A stretch of 64,000 nt of DNA from Tyto alba (lineage: Eukaryota > Chordata > Aves > Strigiformes > Tytonidae), in contig NW_024881296.1 in assembly GCF_018691265.1 (NCBI RefSeq), positions 7,843,427 to 7,907,426 of the forward strand, given 5' to 3'. The notes beneath the pieces were generated by a model. It was not told the DNA's origin. It saw nothing but the letters and a program-made list of their open reading frames with translations, and did no database searches. The number at the start of each line of letters is the position of its first letter. Position 1 is the stretch's first letter. Position numbers and translations under genes: made by a program. Below are positions 10,701 through 25,700 of the stretch, piece by piece.

Positions 10701-13700
10701 CACTTCTCCATCTGCTGATTTATGACCCAGTCACAGATCCAGTCATCCCTCACAGCTGGCCCTTACCCTTGCTGATCTGCCTAACTTCATGTTGTTAGGA
10801 AACTTCGTCACCTCACAACCCACCCCCTTGGTCAGGTTAGCTGTGGTTGTGGTAAAGAGTGCAGGTCCCACAGCAGACCTCTGCAGAGCTTCAGCCACTT
10901 CCCCCATTGCTGTACTTATTCCTCAGTGGTTTCCTATCTTGCACTGAGCCTTTTATCCATTACAGCACCTTCCCTGGCTGCTTGTTTTCTATAAGGCCCT
11001 TTGGAGTGGGATTTTGTCAGAAGCCTCTTAAAAACCTAGAAGGTGAAACTGCATCTCCTTTAACAATGTGCCTGTTGACCCCCAGGCTGCAGGAGGAATC
11101 ATCTAACTTGCCTGGTAGGTAACGCCGAGCAGAGCCCTGTGCTTTACACCATGCTAGGATGCTTGTTCCTCACTATTGTTCACTCTCTCTAGCACTTACC
11201 ACTCTGAAACAGGGTTGAGCTGGCAGCTAAGTGGCTGAACCCTTTCCTTCAAAAAGTGGAGGTGGAGTGTGTGCTCTTCTTCGGTAGCTCAGTGCCTAGA
11301 GCAGCCTTCCATCCCCTGCGCTTGAAGGAGCAAAGGTCCCATCTGCCTGTGGGTGCCTGTGGGTGCCCTAATCCACGGGCCCTCCAAGGCCAGGGGAACC
11401 CAGATACCAGCAAAGCGGATCTGCTCAGAATAGGAAACATCCTTATTTATTGGGAAAGCATGAAGTGAGGAGGTCATTTGCCCAAAGGAGAAAAATTGAG
11501 GCTCTAGGCCTTAGTCCAATGACTGCTTCAAATACAGAATAGAAATATTTCTTGGAGGTGACTCTTAAAATGAGAGAAACTCTCAAATATGTCTTTGAAT
11601 CCTGACAGGGTCTGAGTATAAGAGAGGCACAAGCCTGCTTAGGAGTCATGGTGCTTAGGCATGCCCGGGAACAGATTCTTCAGCATATGAGGAGCTCTAG
11701 TGGGACTGGGAGGAGGATACAGCTGGTGCAAGCAGCCTTGGCAAAGCTAAAGCTAATTTGGAGAAGGAGGAAATGTCCCGTGATGCAGAAGTTGGGCTGT
11801 GCGTGCTCTCATTACTGATCTGTACAGCAGAGATATAGGCCTTTGGAAAGGTTGATATATGGAGATTACTGGCATCCAAGATGAAATATTAACAGTTTCT
11901 TACAACCAGCTCTCAGGATGACCTGTGAAAGGAGAGGTCATCATTGACAATGGCACGAGAAAACTGTACTAGCTAGTAGGTGATCTGTCAGGAGACAGAT
12001 GAGTCCCTAAGACCTCACTCTTTAACCTGAACAACTGTGAAGAAAATTCCTAGGCAACATATCTGAATAAATATCAACATTTCAGATTTAGACAACTACC
12101 GTAGCAATTAGAGATGTAAATCACTTTGTGGATTTGGCACTTCATTTCTCCTCACAGGATGATGCCTCAGTTGTTTTTTAGCAGCTTAGCTCAAAAATCC
12201 TGGATAGCTAAGTAATGCATAGCTACTGTGGTAGACAGGAATGGGATAAAAAACACTTTGAGGAGTTGGGAGTCTGCTAAAGAGACAAATAGTATTGTAT
12301 ATCCAGAAAACCACCACCAGAAGTCATGTATGTACTTAGGTATGTTTGTAACTGGTAAGTAATGGAGTGGGAACAAATGGTCTCCCATTGATCTCTGTGT
12401 AGTAATTATTGGGTGAAGAGGAAGTCGCACAGCGTTCAAGGTTGTGAGAACATACCTTGTTTAGTGCCCAGTTCCAATCCCCCTGCATGTCACAAGTTTG
12501 TATAGCTGTAACCATGCTGAGGATCAGGCGCTTACAGGGCTTGCTTCAGCTCCTTCTCCACTGTTTATGATAAACATATAACATTTTTGCAAGCTTTACA
12601 GACATGTTCTGTGCAGTGCTCAAGCAGCTACAAAACATTTGAGAGGCTGGCAAAATGGAAATGTGCCTTGAGGATGGCTCATTTTGTAATTGTCACCGAG
12701 AACTGTGAGGATTCTTCCTTTTGTCAAATTTTCTTCCAGAAGCCTGACTTAAAGAACTGTTCAAGAATATGCTTACATTGAAGCACATTAATAGCCTGGG
12801 GAAGCTGGCAGAGTTGTGCATTATAATTAGGCACATGTTTCAGTCCCTAATAGGCAGGACCTTGGTCCGTGAGGATCACTTTCTCACTCTGAAGGCTTGT
12901 CAAGCGCACCCAGCACTTTTGTAATACTTCTTTCACTCATTTGCTGACTAGGTGGCAACAGCTAAAGCAGTTCACTGGTGACAGCTAAATATGTTTGTGT
13001 GGCAGGGCCCAGCTCTGAGCCTACCGGTGCTGTCTGTGGTGGCTTTACTCTCTGTTCCTGACAGCACCGGTGGAGAGGTGGGACTCATCGAGCTTCAGAC
13101 ACCTACGCTAGAGACACCTACTTCTGAGCTTGTCACCCCAGACTGTTTAGAGCTGGTGGAGAGAAACAAGCACTTGGAGAGGGTGATTCATCTGGCTTGT
13201 TTTAATCGTCTACTTTAGGAGGAGATAAATCGTGCTATGGAAATGTCTTTTTTCTGTCTACTAACTATGCAGAAAGTGTAAATGACTGTCTCAGATACAC
13301 AAGTCTGCACAGCAGATGTCTCAAACTGAGCAGATGAATGCCACCCTTGGTTTTTATCAGGATCACATTTTTAACATGTATGGTGAGGTACAATGTGGTC
13401 CTATGGTAAGCCTTTAACTGGTTAACTGTGCACAAGAGGCTTAAGCCTTAAAGCACTTTTGAAGTGGTCTGAACAGGCTATTTAAAGGGGTTACCTCTGC
13501 TGGGGTGGATTTTCTCTAACCCAGTGCAAGCATCTGTAGTCAGTAAGAAAGGGCACATCGTCTAAAGCATCTGCCTTACATGGGATGTGTAGTGTGAGTA
13601 GCTCAGGTTTAGATGTCCCTACCACAGCTCTCTGAAGTCAGCTGAGAGGAGTCTCACCCATAATGGAGGAAACAGAGGGACAGCGGTTTTCTGAGGTTGG

Positions 13701-16700
13701 GGATCCTTGTAGATAATAGCATTGGCAGTGGCACTGGAGGTGATTTCCTTCCATTGCTTCTGAATGCCATGGGAGAGAGGTTGGCTGAAAGGGAGGAAGG
13801 CAGGAAGAGTGGTTCCAGTTGGGATTTATGAAACAGGAAAATGAATGAACAAAAGGGAGAATGAAAAACCAAATTTAGTAAAAGCAAAATAGGCATTTTT
13901 CCTCAGTCTCAGCATCTTGATTTACTCTTCTGGGGGAAACAGTAGCATACAGAGCAGTATGCTACAAGAGGTAAAGGAAGAAACCTATTAAAAGTCTGGA
14001 GGAGGATGTCCAGAAATAAAATTCTTTCGTGTCCTGTCTCATCCATTCTGAAAAGCCATTTTGCCATGTTTGAATTCCTGTGCGTTCTGTTGCCAGCTGG
14101 CCCTTGAGCAGTGCTAGAAAGAGAATGAGGAGCTTCTCATCCATGTGTGGGTTTGATGTCACCCCATCTGTGCACCTGCAAATTGGGTGACAAAACCCGT
14201 CCCCCTGGGGACACAGGGACTGGGCAGGGAAAGGTACAGCTCTGGGTGTTATGCATGCCAGCTGGCAGGCAATCCCCAACATGGTAGATGGGAGGAAGGG
14301 ACCGCATGGGTGTATGTCATCTGTAGCGTCCACCATTTCCAAAGACAGTCTGGCTTGGGGCGGATTACATGCCAGGTACGCTCTGGGACAGTGCCGCATC
14401 CACTGGAAAAGGCTGTGCCCATTTGGCACCCAGCCCTCTGGCAGCACAGGAAATCATGAGGACACGATGCAGCTTCACTGACAGATAGTTAAAAGAAGTC
14501 TCAGCTTGTAACTGCTAATCACCGGGTCAGTAATTTCTACCCCAAAATATGGGGCCCATCATCTTGGAGCCCATCATGCCTAGGATAAGTTTTTACTCCG
14601 TCTAGCATGTAAGTGCATCCAAAGTATGAGCACCCCTCAAAACGTAAGCCTCGAGCTGCAAGATCACTTTAGAAGTGATACATGCAGTATTATCTTTTGC
14701 TGAAAGTGAATGTTTCTGTTAGTGTATTTAACACAAAATTAAATGTACGTGGACAAGTCGTTTTGCTTATGGGGCAGAGAAAACATCAGTAAAGTTTAGC
14801 TTTATTTCATAGGGAGTAATTGCCATGGAATAGAGTTAAAACACCGTGATATTCATGCAAGCTGTCCAAATGAGCTGCGGACTCATGCATACTTGCGCAG
14901 CGCAATGGGGATGAGGGTGGGCAGCTTCAGCCTTTGGTGGGGAGGAGATTCCCACCAGTGTCTGTTGTGGGGTGTCCACCAAACACTTCATTATTTTATG
15001 TCAAGTGTCCGGTGCATCAGGTGGTATAGCTGTGATCTTCCCCCCTTTCCATGATTGCCAAGACTAATGGGACAGAGGGCCAGACATGTTAACTTGCTGT
15101 CTCAGTGACCAATTCTTATTTTAGAAAAAATAACACAGTTTCAGTGTTGTGATTCAGAGCACCTACTCATCTTGGGATATTATATAGCCTAGTGGCTTAA
15201 GACATGTTCCCTCATGTTAAATATCTTCAGCAGGAGGGGTTTAAATACTGGTTTCTTGCTTCCTCGGGGAATAACTGCAGAGAAGTTGGGGACAGCGGGT
15301 ACCCTGCTAGCTATCTTTTAGAAGGAGGAACGTTTTTGCCTCCCTCTCCACATAGTTGCAGAGATGCAGACTGAGCGGAGAAAGGCCCTTCCCTGCAATG
15401 ATGCAGTGTCACAAGCCCCTCCTAAGCTCCCACTTGGCACTCTGGCTGCCTGGATTCATATTTTTCTGTGCCCAGCTCTTGCGGTGGGAAGGATGGGAGT
15501 TTGTTAAAGTGTGTGACGTTTTTGGTGTTACAGTGGCAACACCCAGTATAAAAGCTTGAGAGGAAAAGGATTCAGTAATCCCTGTGGGACTTGTGTGGTG
15601 GACAGCAAAGAGAGTGCTGGCAGCTGCCTGTTGCATGGTGAAGTTAAAAGAAATTAACGTACCATTGTTTGGTAAACTGAACCCTGAGTGGTCTGTGGAG
15701 CAAGTCAAGAAGCATTAGTTACAAGCAATGTATTACAAAGAAAATGAATCAGAATGATTTTGAATGAGCTAAGGTTTCACAGGCAGCCTTTTGTCAATTC
15801 TAGCTGCTTCTAGTATTTAGCAGGTAGCTTGTAACCTTTCCATTATGTGTTTAATACAAAGCCACGTTAATTTTGGATAATTCATTGGCCTGCTGGTGCA
15901 TCTCCTGTTACATGAGAAGGTGCCCACACAATCTTCTATTGAAAACTGAAATAAGTAGAGAGATCAGCATCATCCCCATCTCTCTTAAAGCCACTCAAAA
16001 AGAGTAAATGTTTATACCTTTGCTTCTGTACACTCTTTTTAGATTTCAAGTTATCAAACAGGGGCTATAGTTTTTCCCGTTACAAGATACAGCTTTACTA
16101 GGCAAAGTAAGGGTACTCTTAGATCATGCATTTCCTATCTGTAAAAAATTAAATCATTCTCTCCATTGGAATAAACCTTTTCTTTACAAATTTAGGTTAA
16201 CCTGAAATAAGAGGCTTTAAGAGATTTTCCATTCCAAATACTGATTCTCACCAGGATAAGGAAGGATTCTTTGTGCACGGGTCTCTTATTCTGCCTTGAA
16301 TGCATATAAATATTTGGCAATAATACAGTCTGTCATTGTTCTGGCTCTACTTATATTTCTCTTTTCACCTTTCAATGCATGTAGTGACCTCTGGACACTT
16401 CTGAAGTTGTACATTCCTGGCTTTCAGCATTAATTACTATTTCATCCTCCTTCAAGTGAATGGACCAACTAAACTGCAGTCAACCTTTAACAGAAATCAC
16501 TTCTGAGTGTTGCATGCGGGTGACTGGTGGCTTTAGCGGATGTTAAATGGGGTGAATTTATGGAAGGCAGGGGAAAGCCCTAAAGTCAGTGGCCTGCTGC
16601 TGAGGTCTGCCAGCATGTTTTGATCTCCGTAGGAGCTGAACCACCTAACCTCAGTTTACTTATTCATTCACAAGCTAAATACAGTATTTGCCGATAGTGG

Positions 16701-19700
16701 TATGATAGCATGGCTACAACAGTTCATGTTTAAAGATGCAAAGGGCACAGTTTTTTAGGAGAGAAATTTCCAGCAGCATGCTAGGCTCAGTTATACCAAG
16801 GCAAAGTTTCAGTCCAGTCTCCTTTGGTGCAGGACTCAAGCTAAAAAAAGTTAGGGTTGCCTAGTCTGAGGTGCTCCTCAGGCCATCCTGTGGGTTGGTG
16901 TAATGTTTCCATCTGGCTACAGCCTCAGGAGAGATGTTTTGCTAGGGATCACTGAAATGCCTGGTGATCCAAGTTCAGTATTAATCGTGTTACTTACATT
17001 ACAGGGATTGTGCTTAACTGCAAGATTAAATACATTATCCCCTCTCTCCTTTTAAGAAACACCATATTCCATAAACTGCCCAATTCTGCATTTTTCAAGA
17101 CAATAACAATTCCAAGTGTTGTTGTAATCCCCATTGCTGCTTTATTAAACTCAATGCCGTATTTTTCATTCATTTACATATCCTAACAGCATCAGTTTAA
17201 GTGGTGTGTTAAGCCTTTTTACGTACATCAGAGCAACATGTAATTTTCATTTCCATTTTACCTAGTGGCTTCTAAATCTAGAGGTGGTAATTATTATTTG
17301 CATTGTAATTATGCCTCAGTTGAAATAGAGGCTTTGCAATGATCTAAAACCAAAGGACATTTTGTGGCAAGATCTGGTGGGTTCTTTTACTGGTAAAGCT
17401 CCACATGACTTCAGAAGGCCCCAAGACTTGAAAACTAAAATTCAGGCTGGATTTCCTTAGTAAGCCTTGTGTTTTCTTCTCCCCAGGGGATGAGCGCTCC
17501 CGGGAGTCTCCAGCCCCAGCCGAAGCACAGATGCAATCTGGGGTGGAAGGCGCTGGAAGGGTGAACCGCTGTTGCTGGAAATGCTCCGTGACGCAACTCA
17601 AGAAGATTTTCTGGGGTGTGGCTGTGGTCCTGGGTGTCTGCTCCTCTTGGTCGGGTTCAACCCAGCTAGCAAAACTGACCTTTAAGAAATTTGATGCACC
17701 CTTCACTCTAACATGGTTTGCAACAAACTGGAACTTTTTATTCTTTCCTTTGTATTATCTTGGACATGTTTTTAAGTCAGCTGAAAAGCAGTCTCCAAAA
17801 CAAAGATACAGGTATGGGAGCTTTTGGGTTTTTTCTCCTTTGGCTCTTGCATGCTGCTCTATGTCTAGTGGATGTTTTATTCTAATCAGTCAGTTAAATC
17901 AAACCTGCATCTGCTTTCCTCTCCAGATTTGTTAAAGGATGTTCTGAATTCATTGTGTGTCCTGTGCTAGTTACTATGTTATTATTCTTAATACAATTTC
18001 ACTCCAACAGTAAGAAATCCAGGTTTATTTCCAATACATACAAGTCATGCAATGAAAGTATGCATTTTCTGCAATGACTTCCCAAGAGTTTTCTGTTCAA
18101 ACCTCTGTGAACATCATTTTTTTAATTAATATCTTCTTCCTCTACCCACAGCTGACTTTTATGGCAATCTCTGAGTAAGCTAAGTAAGTTTTTCTTTTCC
18201 AAACTCAGGACTAGTGCAGTGCCTTGAATAGCCAAGTAAAAAGTATTGTAGTGTTTTCCTGGCATTAAGCCCCAGACATCAGAGATCAAGCTCTGATCCC
18301 AGTTAAACTCAAGCTGTTGTGTTTATTTCCGGGAGGAAGCGCAGTCATAACCAAAGGCAACACTTTGTCTTCAGCACACCTTGTCTTTACAGCAAGCCAA
18401 ACCCACAAAGCCTGAAGCACTCATGGAGACCCCTGAGTGCCCATCCTCCATCAGGGGCTGAGGATGCTCTGCCTGCTTGAAGGACTGCCTCTTGGTGAGT
18501 GCTCCTTCATTTCATCTCCTGTTGGCCTGAGACGTGTCTGGGACAGATGGGATGACTCAGCCATCAAGATGTCCCACGTCAGAGAGCTTCCCTGATACAT
18601 GGAAGGATGTGAACAGCGTTTTCCCCTTCTGTTACACAGTAGGGCTCACGGCCTTTTATTGAAGTAGCTCAGAAAGTAAACAGTAAGAAGTACACATTTC
18701 TCAGCTTCCAGCTGTGTAGCATCGAGGTGGAAACTTACTGCAGGAAAAATCTAAGAAACCAGGGTACTTGGGAAATGCTCTATCTCAGATGACTAGGCTT
18801 AAGATTATAAACACCAATATTTTGCTGCTTAGCCACTGTTACAGTTTCTTCATCTTCTGAGTCATTTGGGGACTGCAGATAAAAGAATTTCACTGTTTAC
18901 TGCAGGTCCTAGTGCAGTATCCAGAAGTTTTAAAGACACTTTTGTAAGATGCCGTGTTTCCTGCACTTCAGTCTTCAATTTGTATTTGTTGTTTACTCCA
19001 CAGCAAACATGGTTGCTTCATAGATGAGAGGAATATGGACGTTAGAGAAAGCAACAATTTATTCTAAAAGCATTAACAAATGCTAGCCCAAAACAACTAC
19101 CTTTTAATTTATTTGGTATTTTGGTATTAAGTGTTTTTCTTTTTAGCTGCTCTCAGATAATGTTTTAAATACTGCTGAATTCTGGGGTGAGTGGTTGTGG
19201 TTTACCAGATCCCTGGGGTTAAAACCAGAGCATTATACTCTTTGTTGCTGTAGTTAATTGATATGGTTGGTAGTTTTATGTCTTCCATTTAAATAAATTA
19301 TGGCAGAATTGAAGAGCAGGTGCAAGCCCTGCAGTCTTTTTGGTATGCAGGGGGACATCATTACAACTAAGTTTGCAGCAGACTTAGTAAAGAATGTGCA
19401 TTTGTGTGTCTGACCAGCAGACTAAACAGGGTTAGTTTACAGAGTTTTTTCTTGGTGTCAGGATAGACTTGGGCATTTGGAGATAGGGCTTTGGTTCCTA
19501 GCTTCGCTGCAGATTTGTTTTGTGGTTTTGAGCAAGTCACTACAGACCTCTGATTTCCTTGTATTCTCTGTTCATTTGGATGAGACAGTCCTTTGGGGAG
19601 GAGGGAGGACTGTCCCTTAACATGTGTTTACACACAGCATATCTACTATCTAAACTGACACCGTTCAGTGGTGCTGCACTAAGAATTACTGTGAAAAGAA

Positions 19701-22700
19701 CTCTGTTCATCTGCTTGCTTCATTACAGATGAGTTGCCACATGCATGTACATCAGAAAACCCGACCACTGCATTCCAGTATGCCCTTTTAATTATTCCCC
19801 CTTTTTGCATATTATATGTATATGCATATACAGAGCAAAAGACATATACAGAGACTTTGCAGCTCTATATGAGGCATTACCATCTTCAGGAAGCTTGCAC
19901 TCCAGGCATAGTTGTACATGCTAGGGAGGCATTTCATGAACTTCTGAATAGTTAGACTAAGACAATTCTGACCTGGAACTAACAAGAAACTTACATAATC
20001 ACTTTCTGCTTCTTTTATTCTTCACCTTCATCTAGATTTTATACATTATCTGAGCTCTTTGGCAGGAATTTGCAAGAGAAATGAAGAAGTGGTAGTGGGA
20101 GAAGGTGGAAATATGACATCTAAGTCACCTTAGCCATGAGGTAGTAAAGGAAGGGATTCTCAGATCTTGCCTACACAGGTTGCTAAAATTCACAGGCACC
20201 TACTGGTTTTTTGGCAGCAAAGCTCCCCAAGGACACCTGCGCAGCCGCCGCCCCCTCAGCAAGGCCGGGCAGCTCAGCCTCCCCTCCCGGCGGCGGCACA
20301 GGCAGCACCCTCACACCACCCCTTCCTCCGCGGGTGGCTTTGCGGGGCTGAGCCAGCAGGCCTGCTTTGGGGTACCTCGCTCTGCAGCTAAAGAGTGTGT
20401 AAAGAACAGCAACTCTTAGGAAAAATACACAGAAGAGGGATCATAAAATGTAGTAACAGGGAATAGGTGTACAGGCCCTCCTACACAGATTATATGGTTT
20501 ATTATGGTTTTAAATTCCTGTTGTATTGTACCAGGATGTATATATAGTATGCTGTAAATACATGAATTTGTATGTTTTGTAGTCTCACAGAAGAACATAC
20601 CTGCCATGAACACAAACCAGTTTAAAACTGCACAGATTTTTTATTCCCATTTTATAGTACATACTTGACAAGGGCATGTAGTATTAGGACAAGGGGTAGT
20701 GGCTTCAAACTGAGAGAGGGTAGATTTAGATTATATGTAAGGAAGAAATTCTTCCCTGTGAGGGTGGTGAGGCCCTGGCACAGGGTGCCCAGAGCAGCTG
20801 TGGCTGCCCCCTCCCTGGAAGGGTTCAAGGCCAGGGTGGACGGGGCTTTGAGCAGCCTAGTCTGGTGGAAGGTGTCCCTGCCTGTGGCAGAGGGGTTGGA
20901 ACTAGGTGATCTTTAAGGTCCCTTCCAACCCAAACCATTCTCTGATTCTATGATATAATTGTAATACATTTGCTACCAAAATTTTATAGTAGCACATTAA
21001 ATTTAAGAGCAGGCTTATTCAGTTTCTTTCAAAGATTTTGAGTTTTAGCTCATAATGTTAAATACTATGGATTTCTGACGAACCCATTTTGCATGGTAAG
21101 GAACTTTCTATTTACACTGAAGTGGACTATCAGTTGTATCCACATCATGGGGAGAGAGTTGCTCTTCAAAGCAAACTGAAGCTTATGCAGTCACGTCCAA
21201 ACTGCTCTAGGCTCCCTGTGCAGCAACATCAAATGCCAGAGTTGTGCCCAAGTGTTGACTGCTAGAGGGAGAACTTGTCCCACGCTCGCAACCAAGGGTG
21301 CCACTTGCCCTTGGCACAGGACTGCGTGCATGGGGAGTGACGCAGAGAGCTCTGGCAGGCCACAGAAGAGCACACCAGGGTCAGCGCCGCTCCCTTACTT
21401 CTTGTGCAAGTGCTTACTAGCTTAAAATAAAATTACAGTAACTAAATTATAATTCATTTCAGCCATTGTCCGGTCCAGAAACAACACATGTAATGATTTA
21501 TGCACCTAATGGATCATTTAAGAGTACTTCATTTTGGCTTCATACTTTTTGCTTCCAAACTGCTTTATAAAATGACACATTTAATCTGAGGAGCTACCCT
21601 CTGTCATACCTACATTATTAATTTATGAGGTAACATAAATTAAAAGCACTAGAGTTTAAAGCTCCCTGGCTACATGAAAGATTAAATTAAAATCTCTGTA
21701 AGATACTGCTTATCTTTGTGTATCTCAAGGCAGGACAAAACACACCTTTTATAAAGATTCACTCTGTGTATGTCACTGGCAGAATAATGGAGGGTTGTGT
21801 TCATATTTTGGGAGGAGAATACCTCAGGAAGCTTGTTTATTGTGATGGTATGGTATTATCTAATGATTTTTTGAGAAGGAAAGGACAGGACTTTCCAGAA
21901 TGGTTTCCATGATTATTTATTTATTTATTTGTCATTTAGATCTTGATTTTTATTTCATAAAGCATTAAGGCTAAAGAAAACACCAGAAGCCAAAACTAAA
22001 TCTCTTGTACAACCTTGAATGTACCTGATGTGTTGGGTGAATGAGTCATCGCATGTACCTGCACTGATCTGCAACCAGGTTTTAACATGTTTTAACATGT
22101 TCTTTTTCATTGAATCAGAGTTTTACCTCTAAACTTCCCCCGAATTAGCTGCAACTGTTCTTTCAGAATTTTAATATTTTTCTTTGAAAAGAAAGAAAAA
22201 AGTTATGGGTAACACCAAAGTAATTTATTTGAAATTGAACCAAAATACTGGGACAACAAGGGTAGAGGACTAATGTAGTAAATCTCACTTACTCTGATTT
22301 ACCAACATACTAACTTCACAAGAGTCGCTTTTTATTTACATGCAGATGGGCTCAGAATCAAGACTTAGCTCTTCAGTGGCCATAGATTATCAGTACCATA
22401 GCTTCATATGATATGCAGGAGAATGTGGGCCAGTTTCTCAATGTGTTTCACATCTGTTTCTGCTAACATGGAGGAGACAAGGCACTAGCCTGGTATCCCC
22501 AGTAATTCCACGAGTTGGGTCCGTTAGTTTGATCCTGACTCATACAGAAGTGCAGCTCACTGCAGCACGGGCACTGCCCTCCTCTTCTGCAGCAGGCAGA
22601 GAACGTGACCACACAGCACTGGCAACCAGCTGCCTGGCCACGATGGAACTCTAAGGGGGAGGAAGGCCAGAGCCTGATTTGGTGTGACTGGATGCTTTTT

Positions 22701-25700
22701 TACTATTGATTTTCAGCATTTCCTATTCATGAGCGCCTCTCTTACCCAGCAGCATTAAAATGTTGCAGTGTGGCCGACTTTTGGCATCCTACTGATTTAT
22801 ATTACTACTCCGGTGGGAGCTTCACCACCAGAGCAGACAGCATTAACAGAGTCATAAATAAGCTACGAAGGCATCAAGACATGATGACTGCAAGTGTTTT
22901 TAGCAAATGTCACCCAGTGAAGCATGTTTTCTTTCAAAAAACTTCAGTTTATAAACTGTTCGTCTAATTCAGTACATTAGCCTTAAAATAATACCTATTT
23001 ACTTTGTGTTCCTCAAAATAAAATCACTTTACAATTCAAGTCCCCATTAGCTTGTTGGGAAGACAAAACTAAACAACAAAAACAATGACCAAAGGACAAA
23101 AATAACCCTTGAAATTAAGAGGTATAGCATCTGATTCCTACCCAAGTTAGACAGATGAAAGCAAGGAGTAACTCCAGATTAAATCACTTTGATCTCTATA
23201 GCAGTCTGCCAGGACTTTGTGCTTGGTATTGAAGCAATTAATTCAAGAAAGATGTGGACATTGTGCAAGAGGTTTATCATACTCCTGGTTATCTGTATCT
23301 CTCTTGCAGGTGTCTGAACTGTTGTTGGTGGTGTGCTATTGATGGGCCACTGTATCACTTGGGCTGTTTTCACTGAATCGGCACTTTTCTTCCAGGGATT
23401 CTAGCTGAAGACAAGACCAAATTGTACTATTAGCAAGTAGCAGTAGTCGTGAAGCCCTCTGCCAGAACAGTGTGGTGTTTGTAGTAGGGGCGGTGCTGGT
23501 GGGCATCTGTCTGATGTCCAACCTGCTGTGCATACAGCATTGAGCTCAGTCACGGAGCATTCATTTGGGCTTCACCCAGCTGAAGCCCAATCCACAGAGC
23601 TCAGGGTGATGCTGCTGTTAACTTCTGTTTCTCAAAGTTAAGTAATTACCTCTTCCTGATGAAACCTGTGGTAGCTCCTGTCTCTTTCCTTTTGAAAAGG
23701 GAAGTGTGCCCATATGGGATGTGGGATAAGGGTGCATCACCCCGTGAGAGTTCTGGAGGTGGCTCCTTGCTGCTGACTTGACATGATAGAGTTACGCTGC
23801 ATTATTGCCAGATGATCACGTATGTTGTCATTTCATCTGCTTCCTTGGGGAAACTTGCTTTCTTAGGTGATTAAAGATTAATGTAATGGTTCCTTGCCCT
23901 TTGTGGCTCCTGAAACAAAAATTTCTCAGCCAGCTGCCAAAAATATGCTCTACAGGCTGCCTGTTCTTGAGAAAATAGGTAGTCCTCCAGCTCCAGAATT
24001 TTTCTAGAGTAGCCTTCTGTTCACATAAGTCTTCTCTACACACTGAAAATAGTACCAGGGGTTAGACTAGCAAGGAAATTTGCCACAGCTAGCTCCTCAG
24101 TGCCACACTTCATATTCCAGCACTGCTGGATTGGAGCTGAATGCCTGGTTTCTTCCCAAAATGCACAGGGAGAGCAAACACCTACAGAGGAGACACAAAC
24201 ATGAGGCATGTAAGGTAAACAGCAGAAAAGGCTGAGGAGAAAGTCTGTTGGCCAAACTAGCTGTTAGTGGGAGCCCTCCACCATCCCAGAGTTAGGTGCC
24301 TAGCTAGACTTGAGGTGGCACTCCTCTTGATGTCGTGCATTGAAAAGCTTAAAAAACTGTTCCCAGACCCCTGTTCAAGGCGGTAGTTTTTCTGTTCCTC
24401 AAATACATGGGATGGAAGCTGGGTACCTACATTGGACTCATGATGTGAGTGGCTGTCAGAATGCCCCAAAATTAATGCTTAAGTCCTAACTTCTCTGGAG
24501 GTAGCTTTCACAACGCGAAGCCTGCATGGTGGTCTTGGGAACGTAAGGTGGCATTTATATGCTGATCTCTCTTTCTAAACCTACCCCAGTTTTTACATTT
24601 CCTGGAAACACCTTTAAGGGAGTTTCTTTAAAATTCTATTTGACTAGTTTGCTAATTCCCTCTATTCAGGTATCTAACACTGCCTTTGAGAGCTTGTGTC
24701 TCAGCTTCTGTGAGAAAATGGTCATGTGTCCTTCTTTAGGAAACCTTTCCCTTCTAATTTAGCCTCCTAGTTTATACTTGGAGATTATATTTGTATTTCA
24801 GACCATGATGTTCTGAAAAGAGTTTAACATTCACGCCCTGTAAAAAGCTTTCCCTTAATCTGAAGATCCTTCATCTGCTGAGGATCACCTCTTCTGGACT
24901 TTTGGACCTTTGTGGAATGCTAATCGAGAATAAAAATTGGGTACTGCTTGATCAGGAGAAATACATGTTCTTTAATCTTGAGCCTGGTTTGCACAATCAT
25001 TCCAAGGATGATTGAATTAAGTAGTGTCCTGTAATTTTGTCTTGTTCCATTACTCTTGTCTTCTCTGCTGTGGCTTGAACAGATGCTCTAAAATAATTAC
25101 ATTATATGCCTCCTATGAGGTAACAGCGCTTGAGGCAAGGGCTAGAAAGAGAAGTAATTGTTCTTGTTACCTACAGACAGGACATGTGCTATGAAACAAT
25201 GTGTTTATGTAATGGCTTTTGCCTGGGAAAAAATGTCATGTCTTGCAGCGTTGAACGATCTCTGGTCAGTAGTTAAACTGCATTTCATTAACTGGCTCTT
25301 CCTCTAGTTAGTAAAGCAAGCTGCCAAGCTTCCACACTGCTAGGGCTTTTCTCAGGAGACCTCAAGAGCAAATCCACCTATACTGATCTTACCCATGCTG
25401 ATCCCACTATACTGACTGAGGCTGTGGAGCCAAAGCAAGCCAGGCAGAGGGGACCTCAGGGGTCACCTCCTTCGTTCCTGGCTTCCAGTCACAACCTGCA
25501 TGAACAAATAGAAAAATAAGTGCATTTTATGGCTGGCAAAGGGAAAAAGGACTGGGGAAAGAGTGTGTGATCATGCTTACTGTGTGGGAGAAGAAGCGAA
25601 AAACTGAGGTGAGCATGGATATGCTGTTTTTCCAATCATCGTAACATGGAAGAAGACAGAATTCACAGCTGGTCTTTTTGCAGAAAGTGTTTTACCTTGG

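Larger units (their letters stand above)
1725..17486 (+). other. SLC35F3: SLC35F3 intron 1
   Basis: 15,762 bases, phase 1, GTAAAC...CCCCAG. The first 400 bases lie in the CpG island. After the purine tract it is AT-rich and without supported genes. Recognisable content is a MIR/L3-type relic near 3.2 kb, a MIR-like relic near 5.1 kb and an ancient CR1 reverse-transcriptase relic near 10.8-11.1 kb. The stretches 5.2-10.7 kb and 11.2-17.4 kb show nothing I can name; the short ORFs there have random-looking composition. Confidence 0.85.

Noticed and set aside
11455..11535. Possible MIR-like segment (gaggaggtcatttgcccaaagg)
   Set aside because: One short block without linked neighbours; too weak.
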